Of a DNA stretch of 64,000 bases, positions 29,432-38,785 are shown in pieces (the stretch's first letter is position 1; each line of letters opens with the position of its first letter). Source of the DNA: Anabaena catenula FACHB-362. Its GTDB lineage: Bacteria; Cyanobacteriota; Cyanobacteriia; Cyanobacteriales; Nostocaceae. The stretch lies in NCBI RefSeq assembly GCF_014698735.1, contig NZ_JACJTQ010000023.1:32278-96277 (forward strand), in the 5' to 3' direction. The position numbers and the translations under genes are program-made. The notes under the pieces are model-generated. The model was given only the letters and a program-made list of their open reading frames with translations. It was not told the DNA's origin and ran no database searches.

Positions 29432-29698
29432 CTATTTTGCTCTTTTGCTTCTCCTACGCCTGATTTTTCTTAGCAGTATCTTTAGATAACGAACAGTCAA
29501 ATAACGTCGATACTTCTGGGCGACTTCTTTACCTACCAATAGCACACCTAACCAAAATATAATTTCCGCAAAAACCAATAACGCTGGTACTAATAAGGCT
29601 TTTTGAGCTACGGAAATAGGTAGAAATGGCACAATTACAGCGATCGCCAGCCACGGGAAAAATGAGACAATAATTAAAATCAAACCCAGCTTTTGCAT
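29432..29698 (-). CDS. Small two-helix membrane protein (transporter-suffix type)
   Basis: An 88-residue protein with two hydrophobic helices (LGLILIIVSFFPWLAIAVIVPFL and ALLVPALLVFAEIIFWLGVLLVG) and a very basic tail (YLKILLRKIRRRRSKRAK). Similar small proteins are annotated in cyanobacteria as transporter-suffix-domain proteins, without known function. It is convergent with the hybrid kinase gene. Confidence 0.65.
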   Translation of the reverse strand: MQKLGLILIIVSFFPWLAIAVIVPFLPISVAQKALLVPALLVFAEIIFWLGVLLVGKEVAQKYRRYLTVRYLKILLRKIRRRRSKRAK

Positions 29699-29861
29699 AA
29701 TTCCTGATTGTTACAAAATCTGAGTTTAGTGTTTTTATCTGTTTGGCTGGAGTGGTTTACCTTACATTGTGGATTTTTTGTTTCACGCAGAGACGCAGAG
29801 GCGCAAAGGAAAGAGCGCAAAGAATTGTTTATTTCGTTTGCATAAAATTCCTGAGTAGTGA

Positions 29862-30074
29862 AATTATAGAGCTACAATTGCGTTGCCAGGAGCTAACCTG
29901 TCAGAAGCCAATCTGCTCCAAGCTAACCTGTTCCAAACCAACCTGTTCCAAGCCGACCTTTCAGAAGCCAATCTGTTCCAAGCTAACCTGTTCCAAACCA
30001 ATTTGGATCAAGCTAATCTTCAGGGCGCAAACCTTACCGCAGCGATGATGCCTGATGGTACAATTCATCCTTAA
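29862..30074 (+). pseudogene. C-terminal remnant of a pentapeptide-repeat protein
   Basis: The frame reads LPGANLSEANLLQANLFQT and further A(N/D)LxX pentapeptides, ending with GANLTAAMMPDGTIHP, a typical C-terminus for cyanobacterial pentapeptide-repeat proteins. There is no ATG: the frame is open only from 29862, and the first usable start would be TTG at 29883. I read it as a truncated gene. The DNA repeats produce a second, meaningless frame on the same strand. A phrase of the dispersed repeat ACGCAGAGACGCAGAGGCGC lies just upstream at about 29785. Confidence 0.45.
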
Positions 30075-30269
30075 ACATAGAGCAAAAATAAATACTCAAA
30101 TACTTGCTCAAACTTCTCTAAATTTTAGAAAAGTACGTTGTTTCCGTACTTGGATTTGGCTTTTTGTATATGTATAATTAAATTAATGCAGAAAACTAAG
30201 GTTAAAATACAACAGAAGTTATGCACTACTTAAAAAGTTTAGTCAAATTTTGTATGGAGGGAATACTAT

Positions 30270-30485
30270 ATGTTACAAACCATTGAAGGAATTTATAAAC
30301 ATGGACAAGTTGAACTGGTTGAAATACCAGAGGGAATTAGTGAAAGTCCAGTATTTGTAACTTTCTTAGCTACAAAACCCACCACTTGGCCAGAAATAAT
30401 TCTGCAATATCAAGGGACAGAAGAAAGTATCATTTTTGAGTCATATCGAGATGAGCTATTACCACCAAAGGAAGTAGAATTTTAA
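30270..30485 (+). CDS. Antitoxin of a VapBC-type pair (DUF104/AF2212-like)
   Basis: A 71-residue protein beginning MLQTIEGIYKHGQVELVEIPEGI, a pattern I associate with AF2212/DUF104-like antitoxins next to PIN toxins in cyanobacteria. A strong Shine-Dalgarno (GGAGG) lies upstream of the ATG. Its stop codon is two bases before the ATG of the toxin gene, so the pair is an operon. The C-terminal part (YRDELLPPKEVEF) would wrap the toxin. Its partner is frameshifted, so it may now be an orphan antitoxin. Confidence 0.7.
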   Translation: MLQTIEGIYKHGQVELVEIPEGISESPVFVTFLATKPTTWPEIILQYQGTEESIIFESYRDELLPPKEVEF

Positions 30486-30487
30486 TC

Positions 30488-30896
30488 ATGGGATATCTAC
30501 TTGATACTTGCGTAGTTAGTGATTTTGTTAAGGGAGAAGAAAGCACCCTCAAGAAATTAAAATCTATCTCTCCTGCGGATATTTTCATTTCATCTTTAAC
30601 AGTTATGGAGTTGAAATATGGATTAGCAATTAATCCACAACGCGCCGTTAAAATCCAACCATTAATTGAGACATTCTTAAATTCAATTACAATTTTAACT
30701 TTTGGCTCCAAAGAAGCGGAGCAATCTGCCGAAATCAGAAGTTTTTTGAAAATATCAGGCTCGCCTATAGGTGCTTATGATGTACTTATCGCAGCAACAG
30801 CAATAACTCAATAATCACATTATCGTCACATCTAATGTGAGAGAATTTCAAAGAGTACCCCATTTGCAAATTGAGAATTGGCGTTCCGCTTCTTGA
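30488..30896 (+). pseudogene. vapC: VapC-like PIN-domain toxin, frameshifted near its 3' end
   Basis: The intact part (108 residues to TAA at 30812-30814) has three PIN acidic sites: LLDTCVVSDFV, VMELKYGLAI and GAYDVLIAATA. After removal of one A in CAATAA near 30809-30811 the frame continues HNHIIVTSNVREFQRVPHLQ and ends at TGA 30894-30896 with IENWRSAS. This is the normal VapC C-terminus with the fourth conserved site (TSN-x-x-EF). A single-base insertion therefore truncates the toxin by about 28 residues. VapC proteins are site-specific RNases; this copy is probably inactive. A sequencing error at this short run cannot be excluded. Confidence 0.75.
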
Positions 30897-30926
30897 ATTG
30901 CAATTATCTTTCCTGGCTCTTTGCTT

Positions 30927-31073
30927 CTATTCATCATCGCCAAAATCAGGTTCAACATCAAGAGCGCGTAATGGTTCTGCTAATCTTTCTGCGCGTCGTT
31001 TTTCTCTTGAAATTTTTACTATATATGCGCGCACAGATTTATAATCATAACATAAGTGTAATTTACTTTTTAC
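30927..31073 (-). pseudogene. Small minus-strand coding remnant, unknown family
   Basis: The minus strand reads KLHLCYDYKSVRAYIVKISR and then a strongly charged tail, KRRAERLAEPLRALDVEPDFGDDE, before TAG at 30927-30929. The composition looks like a real protein end, but there is no ATG in frame; the frame opens after TGA near 31080. An internal GTG would give 35 residues. Possibly a decayed gene or a mis-started small protein. Confidence 0.25.
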
Positions 31074-31112
31074 GTCTTGTCAAGTCTTGACATGAAAAAA
31101 AACAGAAACATA

Positions 31113-31152
31113 CATCCTGTACATCCTTAAATCCTGGATATCCTGATTTTGA
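31113..31152. repeat. Dispersed repeat, family A (copy 4, single arm)
   Basis: CATCCTGTACATCCTTAAAT followed by CCTGGATATCCTGATTTTGA is a single right arm of the family seen at 9751-9783 and 12560-12625. It lies just past the 3' end of the permease gene. Confidence 0.65.
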
Positions 31153-31158
31153 CCAATC

Positions 31159-31986
31159 TTAATTCTTAATTCCCGTCGTCGCAATACCTTGAATAAACTG
31201 CTTTTGTCCAATCAGAAATAACACCATCACAGGTACAGTAGAAATTGTCACTGCTGCCATCATCAACGGCCAATTATTGGTAAATTGTTCTTGAAATTCT
31301 GCCAATGCTAACTGCACCGTTCTTAATTCCGGGCGTGTAGTAAATACTAAAGGCTTAAATAAATCGTTCCATTCCCCAATAAAGGTGAACAAAAACAGCG
31401 TTACTAAAGCTGGACGTGCTAAAGGTAACATGATGCGCCACAAAATTTGCAGTCGGTTCGCGCCATCAATGGCTGCTGCTTCTTCCAATTCTATGGGAAT
31501 TGTCTGGAAATATTGACGTAACAGAAAAATTCCAAAGCCGTTTACCGCAGAGGGTAAAATCAAAGCCCAGTAGGTATTGATCATGTGTCCCCACTTCAAC
31601 ACCAAAAAGATGGGAATCACCAATAACTGAAAGGGAATCACCAAGGTTGCCAATACCACTAACAGCAGCGCTTGTCTACCCCAAAATTTCAGCCTGGCGA
31701 GGGCGTAACCTGCCAAAGCAGATGTGATAATTTGAAAAGCCGTCACTGCGATCGCTACCAAGGTAGAATTAGCAAATGCCAGTAAAAACTTCCCTCTTTC
31801 CCAAGCTTCCCAGTAATTCGCTAAAGTCCAGTTATTTTGTCCCAAAACTCCTGGCGTTGTACCTGTAGAAGCAAAGGAAGTGAGAAAGACTACAATCAAC
31901 GGCAGTAAAACGATCAATGCTCCCAGCAGTAAAACTATGAGGCTCAAAAAATTCCCGGTTTTCAGATTCCAGTTTGGTTTGGACAT
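31159..31986 (-). CDS. Carbohydrate ABC transporter permease (MalG/LacG type)
   Basis: A 275-residue inner-membrane permease with six hydrophobic segments and the EAA loop EEAAAIDGANRLQILWRIMLPLARPALVTL, which docks the ATPase. It starts MSKPNWNLKTGNFLSLIVLLLGALIVLLPLIVVFLTSF. It belongs to the CUT1 sugar-uptake class. No binding protein, second permease or ATPase is adjacent, so partners must be encoded elsewhere. Some cyanobacterial glucosylglycerol/sucrose-type systems are scattered like this. Transcribed leftwards, divergent from ado. Confidence 0.9.
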   Translation of the reverse strand: MSKPNWNLKTGNFLSLIVLLLGALIVLLPLIVVFLTSFASTGTTPGVLGQNNWTLANYWEAWERGKFLLAFANSTLVAIAVTAFQIITSALAGYALARLKFWGRQALLLVVLATLVIPFQLLVIPIFLVLKWGHMINTYWALILPSAVNGFGIFLLRQYFQTIPIELEEAAAIDGANRLQILWRIMLPLARPALVTLFLFTFIGEWNDLFKPLVFTTRPELRTVQLALAEFQEQFTNNWPLMMAAVTISTVPVMVLFLIGQKQFIQGIATTGIKN

Positions 31987-32267
31987 GAGTTATGGCTTTC
32001 AACACATTGATTTTTTTAGGAAAAGTACAGCATTGCAGAAATAACTTTACAGTCATAAACTACGCAAAAGCATATGCAACGCCGCTTTTTTTATCCAGGT
32101 TCTTGCCTCCTGCCTCCTAGGACTAGTGCATCACCCCCAGTAAAAACTAATCTAATAGCTATAATTTCTTGTTAAGTTAAATTAAACCACAGTGATAATT
32201 ACCTTAAATTACTATGGTTGATTAAATTTTTGTATCAAATGATTCAGTGTTCCGGAGTAAACATACC

Positions 32268-32966
32268 ATGCAGCAGCTTGTTGAAGAAATTGAAAAAATT
32301 GATTTCCAGAGTGAAAAATACAAAGACGCATATAGCCGTATTAACGCCATCGTGATTGAAGGGGAACAAGAAGCCCATGATAATTACATCCAACTGGCTG
32401 AACTGCTACCGGAAAGTAAAGACGACCTGATTCGCTTATCGAAGATGGAAAGCCGCCACAAAAAAGGATTTGAGGCTTGTGGACGCAACTTGCAAGTCAC
32501 ACCAGATATGCAATTTGCTCAGGAGTTTTTCTCAGGACTACACCAAAATTTTCAAACCGCAGCCGCAGAAGGTAAAGTTGTTACTTGCTTGCTGATTCAA
32601 GCTTTAATTATTGAATGTTTTGCGATCGCTGCATACAACATCTACATCCCCGTCGCTGATGATTTTGCCCGCAAAATCACAGAAGGTGTAGTTAAAGAAG
32701 AATACAGCCATCTTAACTTTGGTGAAGTTTGGCTGAAAGCACACTTTACCGAATCCAAAGCTGAATTAGAAACAGCCAACCGCCAAAATCTGCCCCTGGT
32801 ATGGAAAATGCTCAACCAAGTAGCAGATGATGCCCACGTCTTGGCAATGGAAAAAGAAGCCTTAGTGGAAGATTTCATGATTCAATACGGTGAAGCATTA
32901 AGTAACATCGGCTTCACAACTCGTGATATTATGCGTCTCTCAGCTTACGGACTCCTACCTGTCTAA
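32268..32966 (+). CDS. Aldehyde-deformylating oxygenase (alkane synthesis)
   Basis: This di-iron enzyme turns fatty aldehydes into alkanes (mainly heptadecane) plus formate. From the ATG at 32268 ([14 protein letters not shown]) the product is 232 residues, the family's usual length; the in-frame GTG at 32247 adds seven unneeded residues. Iron ligands are seen in [33 protein letters not shown] and [12 protein letters not shown] (two ExxH motifs). The aldehyde is supplied by the acyl-ACP reductase encoded 219 bp downstream. Many records use ado or aad as the symbol. Confidence 0.96.
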   Translation: MQQLVEEIEKIDFQSEKYKDAYSRINAIVIEGEQEAHDNYIQLAELLPESKDDLIRLSKMESRHKKGFEACGRNLQVTPDMQFAQEFFSGLHQNFQTAAAEGKVVTCLLIQALIIECFAIAAYNIYIPVADDFARKITEGVVKEEYSHLNFGEVWLKAHFTESKAELETANRQNLPLVWKMLNQVADDAHVLAMEKEALVEDFMIQYGEALSNIGFTTRDIMRLSAYGLLPV

Positions 32967-32976
32967 ATATTCCCAT

Positions 32977-33000
32977 AGGGGTGACTAACCTGTTACCCCT
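32977..33000. terminator. Hairpin between ado and aar
   Basis: AGGGGTGAC (32977-32985) can pair with GTTACCCCT (32992-33000), nine pairs with one G-T wobble and a 6-base loop, ten bases after the ado stop codon. It is not followed by a T-run, so it may attenuate rather than fully stop transcription, or stabilise the ado message. ACGAATT heptamers (about 33060-33091) follow. Confidence 0.45.
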
Positions 33001-33058
33001 GAGGGAAAAATTAAGGTAGCATCTATCTTCCCAACTAAATGCCTAAAACCGGGAGTGT

Positions 33059-33092
33059 AATTACGAATTACGAATTACGAATTACGAATTAT
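33059..33092. repeat. Heptamer tandem repeat ACGAATT, about 5 copies
   Basis: The heptamer ACGAATT is repeated about five times in the ado-aar spacer, 94 bp before the aar start codon. Confidence 0.85.
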
Positions 33093-33185
33093 TTGGACAC
33101 TTTGTGTAGTATTTTTAAGAGTTAGGTATTATCTCTTACCCGCTAATTTCCCGCTTTTGACAGCACACGCCTAATATATCACTAC

Positions 33186-34205
33186 ATGTTTGGTCTAATT
33201 GGACATCTGACTAGTTTAGAACACGCTCAATCCGTAGCTCAAGAATTGGGATACCCAGAATATGCCGATCAAGGGCTAGATTTTTGGTGTAGCGCTCCGC
33301 CGCAAATTGTTGATCACATCACAGTCACCAGCATCACTGGGCAAAAAATTGAAGGACGGTATGTAGAATCTTGCTTTTTGCCGGAAATGCTGGCCAATCG
33401 CCGCATTAAAGCAGCAACACGCAAAATTCTGAATGCTATGGCTCATGCTCAGAAGCATGGCATTGATATTACGGCTTTAGGTGGATTTTCCTCAATTATT
33501 TTTGAGAACTTTAATTTAGAGCAGTTTAGCCAAGTCCGTAACGTCAAATTAGAGTTTGAACGCTTCACCACAGGCAATACCCATACAGCCTACATTATCT
33601 GTCGGCAAGTAGAAGAAGCCTCCAAACAACTAGGAATAGAACTGTCGAAAGCAACTGTGGCGGTGTGTGGTGCAACTGGGGATATTGGTAGTGCAGTTAC
33701 ACGCTGGCTAGATAAAAAGACAGATGTCCAAGAACTACTGCTGATAGCCCGTAACCAAGAACGTCTCCAAGAATTGCAAGCTGAACTGGGACGAGGTAAA
33801 ATTATGGGTCTACAGGAAGCACTACCCCAAGCCGATATTGTCGTTTGGGTTGCCAGTATGCCCAAAGGTGTAGAAATTGACCCCACAGTGTTGAAACAAC
33901 CCTGTTTACTGATTGATGGTGGCTATCCGAAAAACTTAGGGACAAAAATTCAGCATCCTGGTGTGTATGTGTTAAACGGTGGAATTGTTGAGCATTCCCT
34001 AGATATTGACTGGAAAATTATGAAAATTGTCAATATGGATGTACCAGCACGCCAGTTGTTTGCTTGTTTTGCGGAATCAATGCTGCTGGAATTTGAGAAG
34101 TTATACACAAACTTTTCTTGGGGTCGCAATCAGATTACCGTAGACAAAATGGAGCAAATTGGTCAAGTATCGATTAAACATGGATTTAGACCACTATTAG
34201 TTTAG
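33186..34205 (+). CDS. Long-chain acyl-[acyl-carrier-protein] reductase
   Basis: This enzyme reduces fatty acyl-ACP to the aldehyde used by the deformylating oxygenase. The 339-residue product has the cyanobacterial family start [39 protein letters not shown]. The NADPH-binding segment is [20 protein letters not shown], and the C-terminal end is [12 protein letters not shown]. It lies downstream of ado on the same strand and upstream of accA, the conserved order in many cyanobacteria. The symbol aar is common. Confidence 0.96.
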   Translation: MFGLIGHLTSLEHAQSVAQELGYPEYADQGLDFWCSAPPQIVDHITVTSITGQKIEGRYVESCFLPEMLANRRIKAATRKILNAMAHAQKHGIDITALGGFSSIIFENFNLEQFSQVRNVKLEFERFTTGNTHTAYIICRQVEEASKQLGIELSKATVAVCGATGDIGSAVTRWLDKKTDVQELLLIARNQERLQELQAELGRGKIMGLQEALPQADIVVWVASMPKGVEIDPTVLKQPCLLIDGGYPKNLGTKIQHPGVYVLNGGIVEHSLDIDWKIMKIVNMDVPARQLFACFAESMLLEFEKLYTNFSWGRNQITVDKMEQIGQVSIKHGFRPLLV

Positions 34206-34357
34206 GTAATGGGGATTGGGGACTGGTGACACAATTTTGGATTTTGGATTTTGGATTGTTTTTATCAACTCCAATCTAAAATATAAAATTTTTCTCCCCT
34301 GCTCCCCTGCTCCCCTGCTCCCCTGCTGCCCATCTCCCTATTCCCTATTCCCTAACT

Positions 34358-35338
34358 ATGGCAATTACTGAGCGCAAACCGCTACTGTTGGATTTTGAAA
34401 AGCCGTTAGCAGAATTGGCTACCCGGATTGACCAAATTCGGAAACTTGCAGAAGAAAATGGCGTTGATGTTTCTGGTCAAATTCGCCAACTGGAAACAAG
34501 GGCTATGAAATTGCGTGAGGAAATTTTTAGTAGTCTCACCCCATCTCAGAGACTGCAAGTAGCTCGACATCCACGCCGTCCTAGTACTCTAGATTATATT
34601 CAGGCCATCAGTGATGAATGGATGGAGTTACATGGCGATCGCTGTGGAGGTGATGATCCAGCTTTAGTTGGTGGTGTTGGTCGTTTGGGTGGACAACCTG
34701 TGGTGATGTTGGGACATCAAAAAGGCCGGGATACTAAAGATAATGTCGCCCGGAATTTTGGTATGGCTGCACCGGGTGGCTACCGTAAAGCCCTGCGGTT
34801 AATGGAACACGCCAACAAGTTTAGTATGCCGATTGTGACATTTATTGACACACCAGGGGCTTGGGCGGGTATAGAAGCCGAACATCAAGGACAAGGAGAA
34901 GCGATCGCTTACAACTTACGACAAATGTTCTGTTTTGATGTGCCAATCCTTTGCACAGTCATTGGTGAAGGCGGTTCTGGTGGGGCTTTGGGTATTGGAG
35001 TGGGCGATCGCTTATTGATGTTTGAACACTCTGTTTACACCGTTGCTACCCCAGAAGCCTGTGCCGCTATTTTGTGGAAAGATGCCAGCAAAGCCCCTCA
35101 AGCAGCTGTGGCATTAAAAATAATCTCCCACGACTTGAAAAACTTGGGAATTATTGACCAAATATTGTCTGAACCCATCGGTGGCGCTCATTCTGACCCC
35201 CTGAGTGCAGCTACAACTCTCAAACAAGCCTTGTTGGAAAACTTGGACGAACTTAATCGTTTAACCGCCCCAGAACGCCGCCAACTCCGCTATGAGAAAT
35301 TCCGCAAAATTGGTGTCTTTACAGAACTCGCTCACTAA
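34358..35338 (+). CDS. accA: Acetyl-CoA carboxylase carboxyltransferase subunit alpha
   Basis: AccA with AccD transfers the carboxyl group from biotin to acetyl-CoA, making malonyl-CoA for fatty-acid synthesis. The 326-residue product has [49 protein letters not shown] and the oxyanion-hole segment [21 protein letters not shown]. Length and ends are normal. Its place directly after aar links it to supply of acyl-ACP. The spacer before it carries CCCCTGCT octamers. accB, accC and accD are not in the window. Confidence 0.97.
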   Translation: MAITERKPLLLDFEKPLAELATRIDQIRKLAEENGVDVSGQIRQLETRAMKLREEIFSSLTPSQRLQVARHPRRPSTLDYIQAISDEWMELHGDRCGGDDPALVGGVGRLGGQPVVMLGHQKGRDTKDNVARNFGMAAPGGYRKALRLMEHANKFSMPIVTFIDTPGAWAGIEAEHQGQGEAIAYNLRQMFCFDVPILCTVIGEGGSGGALGIGVGDRLLMFEHSVYTVATPEACAAILWKDASKAPQAAVALKIISHDLKNLGIIDQILSEPIGGAHSDPLSAATTLKQALLENLDELNRLTAPERRQLRYEKFRKIGVFTELAH

Positions 35339-35361
35339 CTAAAAATAATAGCCACAATCCC

Positions 35362-35382
35362 ATAGCACTACAGCAGTGCTAT
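35362..35382 (+). terminator. Hairpin after accA
   Basis: ATAGCACT-ACAGC-AGTGCTAT is a perfect 8-bp stem 23 bases past the accA stop codon. The following bases are AATTGCC, without a T-run, so termination strength is uncertain. Confidence 0.5.
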
Positions 35383-35684
35383 AATTGCCTAGGGCTGCTT
35401 AAAGATTTTTAACAATCTGATCAGCTGTAGGCATTTGTGTGTTAAGCAAATAAATTCCATTTAATGGATTAGTTTGCGTAGTATTCAGTAATCGGCCTTG
35501 AGTTGACGACCAAATTTTCCAGGCAGATACTTGTTCTCCTGACTGGAAAAATTAATGGTAGGAAATATACCCATAATGGCAATGCATCATAGCACTTGTC
35601 AGAAAACAATAATCGGATTTTTAGATTTATTTAACTTATGGGTGGCTGGTGGCTCACAGCACTGCCAAAAAATGGGGAGATAAA
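35383..35684. other. Spacer before the SDR gene, with a possible minus-strand coding remnant
   Basis: On the minus strand 35399-35551 is open and reads GEQVSAWKIWSSTQGRLLNT, then TNPLNGIYLLNTQMPTADQI before TAA. It has no start codon and no family I recognise. It may be the tail of a lost gene or chance. Otherwise the spacer shows no structure. Confidence 0.3.
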
Positions 35685-36410
35685 ATGAGTTTTGAGCAAA
35701 AACGACGCGCTTTGATTACCGGAGCCAGCAGCGGAATAGGCAAAGCAACAGCTTTGGCCTTTGCAAAGGCAGGAATAGATGTCGCCTTGGTTAGCCGTTC
35801 TGAGCATAAATTGGCGGCTGTGGCGAAAACAGCTACAGAAATCGGTGTAGAAGCAAAAGCCTTCACTCTGGATTTAGCTTGCGTTTCCCAAGTACAAGCA
35901 AAAATCCAAGCGATCGCTCTTGAATTTGGCAACATAGATATTCTGGTAAACAATGCTGGTATGGGATACACCGCCAATTTGAGCGAAACCCCCCTAGAAG
36001 ATTGGCAACAGGTGATTAACTTAAATCTCACTAGCGCCTTTCAATGCATGATGGGAATTTTGCCAGAAATGCGGCAACGGGGTACAGGCACAATTATCAA
36101 TGTCGCTTCCATAGCTGCCAAACAAGCCTTTGCCGGTTGGGGAGCCTACTGCGTTAGCAAAGCTGGCTTACTCTCCCTTTCTCAAACTCTAGCTCAAGAA
36201 GAACGAGTCCACGGCATTCGTGTAACTGCTATTTGTCCGGGTTCTGTCAATACCGAAATTTGGGACACAGAAACAGTTGATGTTAACTTTGACCGTTCAA
36301 AAATGTTAACCCCAGAAATTGTGGCTCAGACGATTCTCCACACTGTCTTACTCCCACAGGAAGCAGTAATTGAAGAATTAACTCTGATGTCAAATGCTGG
36401 TGTTCTTTAA
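35685..36410 (+). CDS. Short-chain dehydrogenase/reductase (SDR)
   Basis: From the ATG at 35685 ([26 protein letters not shown]) the product is 241 residues; a GTG at 35649 would add twelve residues without similarity to the fold. The SDR marks are complete: cofactor loop [12 protein letters not shown] at [12 protein letters not shown], catalytic Ser in NVASIAAKQ, and YCVSK (Tyr/Lys). Substrate unknown. It occupies the conserved place between accA and folE, suggesting a role in fatty-acid, aldehyde or pterin metabolism, but this is inference. Confidence 0.9.
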   Translation: MSFEQKRRALITGASSGIGKATALAFAKAGIDVALVSRSEHKLAAVAKTATEIGVEAKAFTLDLACVSQVQAKIQAIALEFGNIDILVNNAGMGYTANLSETPLEDWQQVINLNLTSAFQCMMGILPEMRQRGTGTIINVASIAAKQAFAGWGAYCVSKAGLLSLSQTLAQEERVHGIRVTAICPGSVNTEIWDTETVDVNFDRSKMLTPEIVAQTILHTVLLPQEAVIEELTLMSNAGVL

Positions 36411-36437
36411 TTGGTAATCGAGTCATTTTTTTTCATG

Positions 36438-36484
36438 ACCAATTACCAATTACCAATTACCAATTACCAATTACCAATTACCAA
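36438..36484. repeat. Heptamer tandem repeat ACCAATT, 6-7 copies
   Basis: ACCAATT is repeated without interruption 19 bp before folE. Its A/T content may influence the folE leader. Confidence 0.9.
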
Positions 36485-36502
36485 ATTTACCAGAATTCAA
36501 TC

Positions 36503-37210
36503 ATGACTATCGCTAGTTCCAACGGTTCCAATCGCTCGACATCTCCTTTGATTCCTGACTTGGCAGAAGCCATCGATACCAGACCTGACCGAAATACTCA
36601 TGATGGGCGGCAACCAAATTTGCATCCGCCTACAGAGGAACATACGGAACACATGATGGAGGCGGTGCGGGCAATACTAGTAGGCGTTGGCGAAGATCCA
36701 GAACGAGAAGGACTCCTAAAAACACCCAAGCGCGTAGCGGAGGCGATGCAGTTTCTCACCAGTGGCTACAACCAATCTCTAGAAAAGCTCGTCAATGGAG
36801 CCATCTTTGACGAAGGGCATGACGAGATGGTGCTAGTAAGAGATATTAATTTCTTTAGCTTGTGTGAACATCATATGCTGCCATTTATGGGCAGAGCGCA
36901 CGTTGCTTATATCCCTAATCAAAAAGTTGTGGGATTGAGTAAACTAGCCCGGATTGTAGAGATGTATTCCCGCCGATTGCAAGTACAGGAGAGACTAACC
37001 CGACAAATCGCTGAAGCAGTTCAGACAATTCTCGAACCTAAAGGGGTTGCTGTTGTCATGGAAGCCAGCCATATGTGCATGGTGATGAGGGGTGTGCAGA
37101 AACCAGGTTCTTGGACAGTTACCAGTTCTATGGTGGGTGTATTCCAAGAAGAGCAAAAAACCCGTGAAGAATTCTTCAACTTGATTCGCCATCAAGCATC
37201 ATTTTTCTAG
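36503..37210 (+). CDS. folE: GTP cyclohydrolase I
   Basis: FolE turns GTP into 7,8-dihydroneopterin triphosphate, the first step to folate and other pterins. The 235-residue product has the zinc and active-site motif [48 protein letters not shown], and [20 protein letters not shown] with the second zinc Cys. The first ~45 residues are a variable extension normal for cyanobacteria. The downstream spacer holds CGCGGGGACG and CCCCTGC repeats before trpF on the other strand. Confidence 0.97.
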   Translation: MTIASSNGSNRSTSPLIPDLAEAIDTRPDRNTHDGRQPNLHPPTEEHTEHMMEAVRAILVGVGEDPEREGLLKTPKRVAEAMQFLTSGYNQSLEKLVNGAIFDEGHDEMVLVRDINFFSLCEHHMLPFMGRAHVAYIPNQKVVGLSKLARIVEMYSRRLQVQERLTRQIAEAVQTILEPKGVAVVMEASHMCMVMRGVQKPGSWTVTSSMVGVFQEEQKTREEFFNLIRHQASFF

Positions 37211-37337
37211 GCATTGGGGACGTGGGGAGATGGGGAGATGGGGTGACGCGGGGACGCGGGGACGCGGAGACACGAGGAGAAATAATTACCTTCTACACCC
37301 TGCCCCCTGCCCCCTGCCCCCTGCCTTCTATCACCTG

Positions 37338-37967
37338 TCACCTATTTCCTAGCCTTTGAAACAATAGGGCTACTTTGTCTAAATCTTTATCACCTGGTGA
37401 ACGTTCTACACCGCTTGATAAATCAATCCCATTGGGTTTTACCTGACTTAAAGCGTCTAAAATATTATTTGGTGTCAGTCCTCCAGCTAAAAACCAAGGA
37501 CAAGTGGGGCTGAATTCCTGTAGTATCTGCCAATCTAAGGTTTGACCTGTACCCCCTAAGTGTTGAGGATGATAGGCATCAAGTAGTAAGGTATCTACAA
37601 ATTTAGTATAGTTAGCCGCTGTTTGTAGATGCTCAAGATTGCGAACTCTCATCGCTTTAATTATTTCTACTTGGGGCAGAGATTGACGCAATTGGTAGCA
37701 AAACTCTGGTGATTCATCTCCGTGTAACTGGACACCAGTCAAACCTGATGCCAAAACTGTTTGGCTAATTTCAGTAATGCTGGTGTTGGCGAAAACACCA
37801 ATTCTATCAATCTTGCTAGGGAGTTGAGCCACTGCTGCCTGGATTTGCTCTATGGTGACGTAGCGAGGTGAGGTAGGGACGCAAATAAATCCTAGTGCTG
37901 TTGCACCGAGGGTAGCTATCGCTATAGACTGCTGTGGTTGAGTAATGCCGCAAATTTTAACCCGCAT
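37338..37967 (-). CDS. trpF: Phosphoribosylanthranilate isomerase
   Basis: TrpF catalyses the third committed step of tryptophan synthesis, an Amadori rearrangement. The 209-residue TIM-barrel protein starts [28 protein letters not shown], with the catalytic Cys in KICGIT. It has [37 protein letters not shown] and the phosphate-binding [10 protein letters not shown] and [15 protein letters not shown]. Single gene, transcribed leftwards, convergent with folE and divergent from psaK. Confidence 0.97.
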   Translation of the reverse strand: MRVKICGITQPQQSIAIATLGATALGFICVPTSPRYVTIEQIQAAVAQLPSKIDRIGVFANTSITEISQTVLASGLTGVQLHGDESPEFCYQLRQSLPQVEIIKAMRVRNLEHLQTAANYTKFVDTLLLDAYHPQHLGGTGQTLDWQILQEFSPTCPWFLAGGLTPNNILDALSQVKPNGIDLSSGVERSPGDKDLDKVALLFQRLGNR

Positions 37968-38105
37968 TGTAAGCCTGAAAAATTAAAAATAATCACAAAT
38001 AATCACAAAATGAGCCTAAGCTTGGTCAAAAACTTTTGCTTTGTCCTGTGTAATTTTATAATTTTGTAGGTTTACATTCATTTTTTCATTTTAGGAGAAT
38101 ACACC

Positions 38106-38360
38106 TTGATATCATCTATCTTACTAGCCGCTGCTGCATCCGTTCCCGCAACACCCGTGTGGAGTCCTACCGTAGGTATCATTATCAGTGCCAGCAGCCT
38201 AGTAGTACTTTTACTAAGTTTTGCGATTAAATATCCCAAAGTTGGACCACAGATGCCTTTACTCCCCGTTAGTATTCCCACCTTCATTGGTGCAATGGCT
38301 TTTGGTCATGTAATTGGTATTGGCATTGTTTTGGGACTGACTAATATTGGTCGTTTATAA
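38106..38360 (+). CDS. psaK: Photosystem I reaction centre subunit PsaK, TTG start
   Basis: PsaK is a two-helix membrane subunit on the edge of photosystem I. The 84-residue product has WSPTVGIIISASSLVVLLLSFAIKYPKVGP (first helix and loop) and AMAFGHVIGIGIVLGLTNIGRL (second helix and conserved end). No ATG lies upstream in frame; the frame starts with TTG at 38106, eight bases after a good AGGAGA. A TTG start is thus the best call. A short alanine-rich presequence (LLAAAASVPA) is as in other PsaK. A hairpin follows at 38403-38430. Confidence 0.93.
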   Translation: MISSILLAAAASVPATPVWSPTVGIIISASSLVVLLLSFAIKYPKVGPQMPLLPVSIPTFIGAMAFGHVIGIGIVLGLTNIGRL

Positions 38361-38402
38361 GCTCTAGTTGATACTCTCTTCCTAAAAAGAGTAAAAATGA
38401 GG

Positions 38403-38430
38403 CGGTAGGTCAGAATCAAATTACCTACCG
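38403..38430 (+). terminator. Hairpin downstream of psaK
   Basis: CGGTAGGT pairs with ACCTACCG across a 12-base loop, 42 bases after the psaK stop codon. A second small hairpin (CTCTT...AAGAG) lies just before it. No strong T-run follows. Confidence 0.5.
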
Positions 38431-38499
38431 TCCTGTCTAGCTTAATTTTAGATTTTTAAACGGTAAAGTTCTCAATGGTGCTTCCTGCGGAATCCTACA

Positions 38500-38705
38500 C
38501 CAACGGCAGGGGGCAGCTATGCTGAAGGCAGGAGGCAGGGGGCAGGGTGCAGGGTGCAGGGGGCAGGGAGAAAGAGGGTTTTAATCTACTTAATTGCTGA
38601 TCAAACAAACTCTCCGCGTCAGAGCGTCCCACCGTCACCGCGTCACCCCATCTCCCCATCTCCGTATCACCCTATCTCCGTATCACCCCATCTCCGTATC
38701 AGCCC
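38500..38705. repeat. Low-complexity tandem repeats between psaK and gloA
   Basis: Arrays of GGGTGCA/GGGGGCA (about 38530-38570) and of CACCCCATCTCCGTAT (about 38630-38705) fill most of this gene-free stretch. A 66-codon plus-strand frame across them is only repeat translation. Confidence 0.8.
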
Positions 38706-38785
38706 TAAAGTAGAGTTAGACGCGGTTTCTGTGGAAATTCTTGATGAGGAATAAAATGTAAGTAAGAACTAAACAAAAGGTCAAT

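Noticed and set aside
29743..30048. 101-codon plus-strand ORF rich in Cys, Lys, Pro (CSKLTCSKPT)
   Set aside because: It is the out-of-frame reading of the pentapeptide-repeat remnant.
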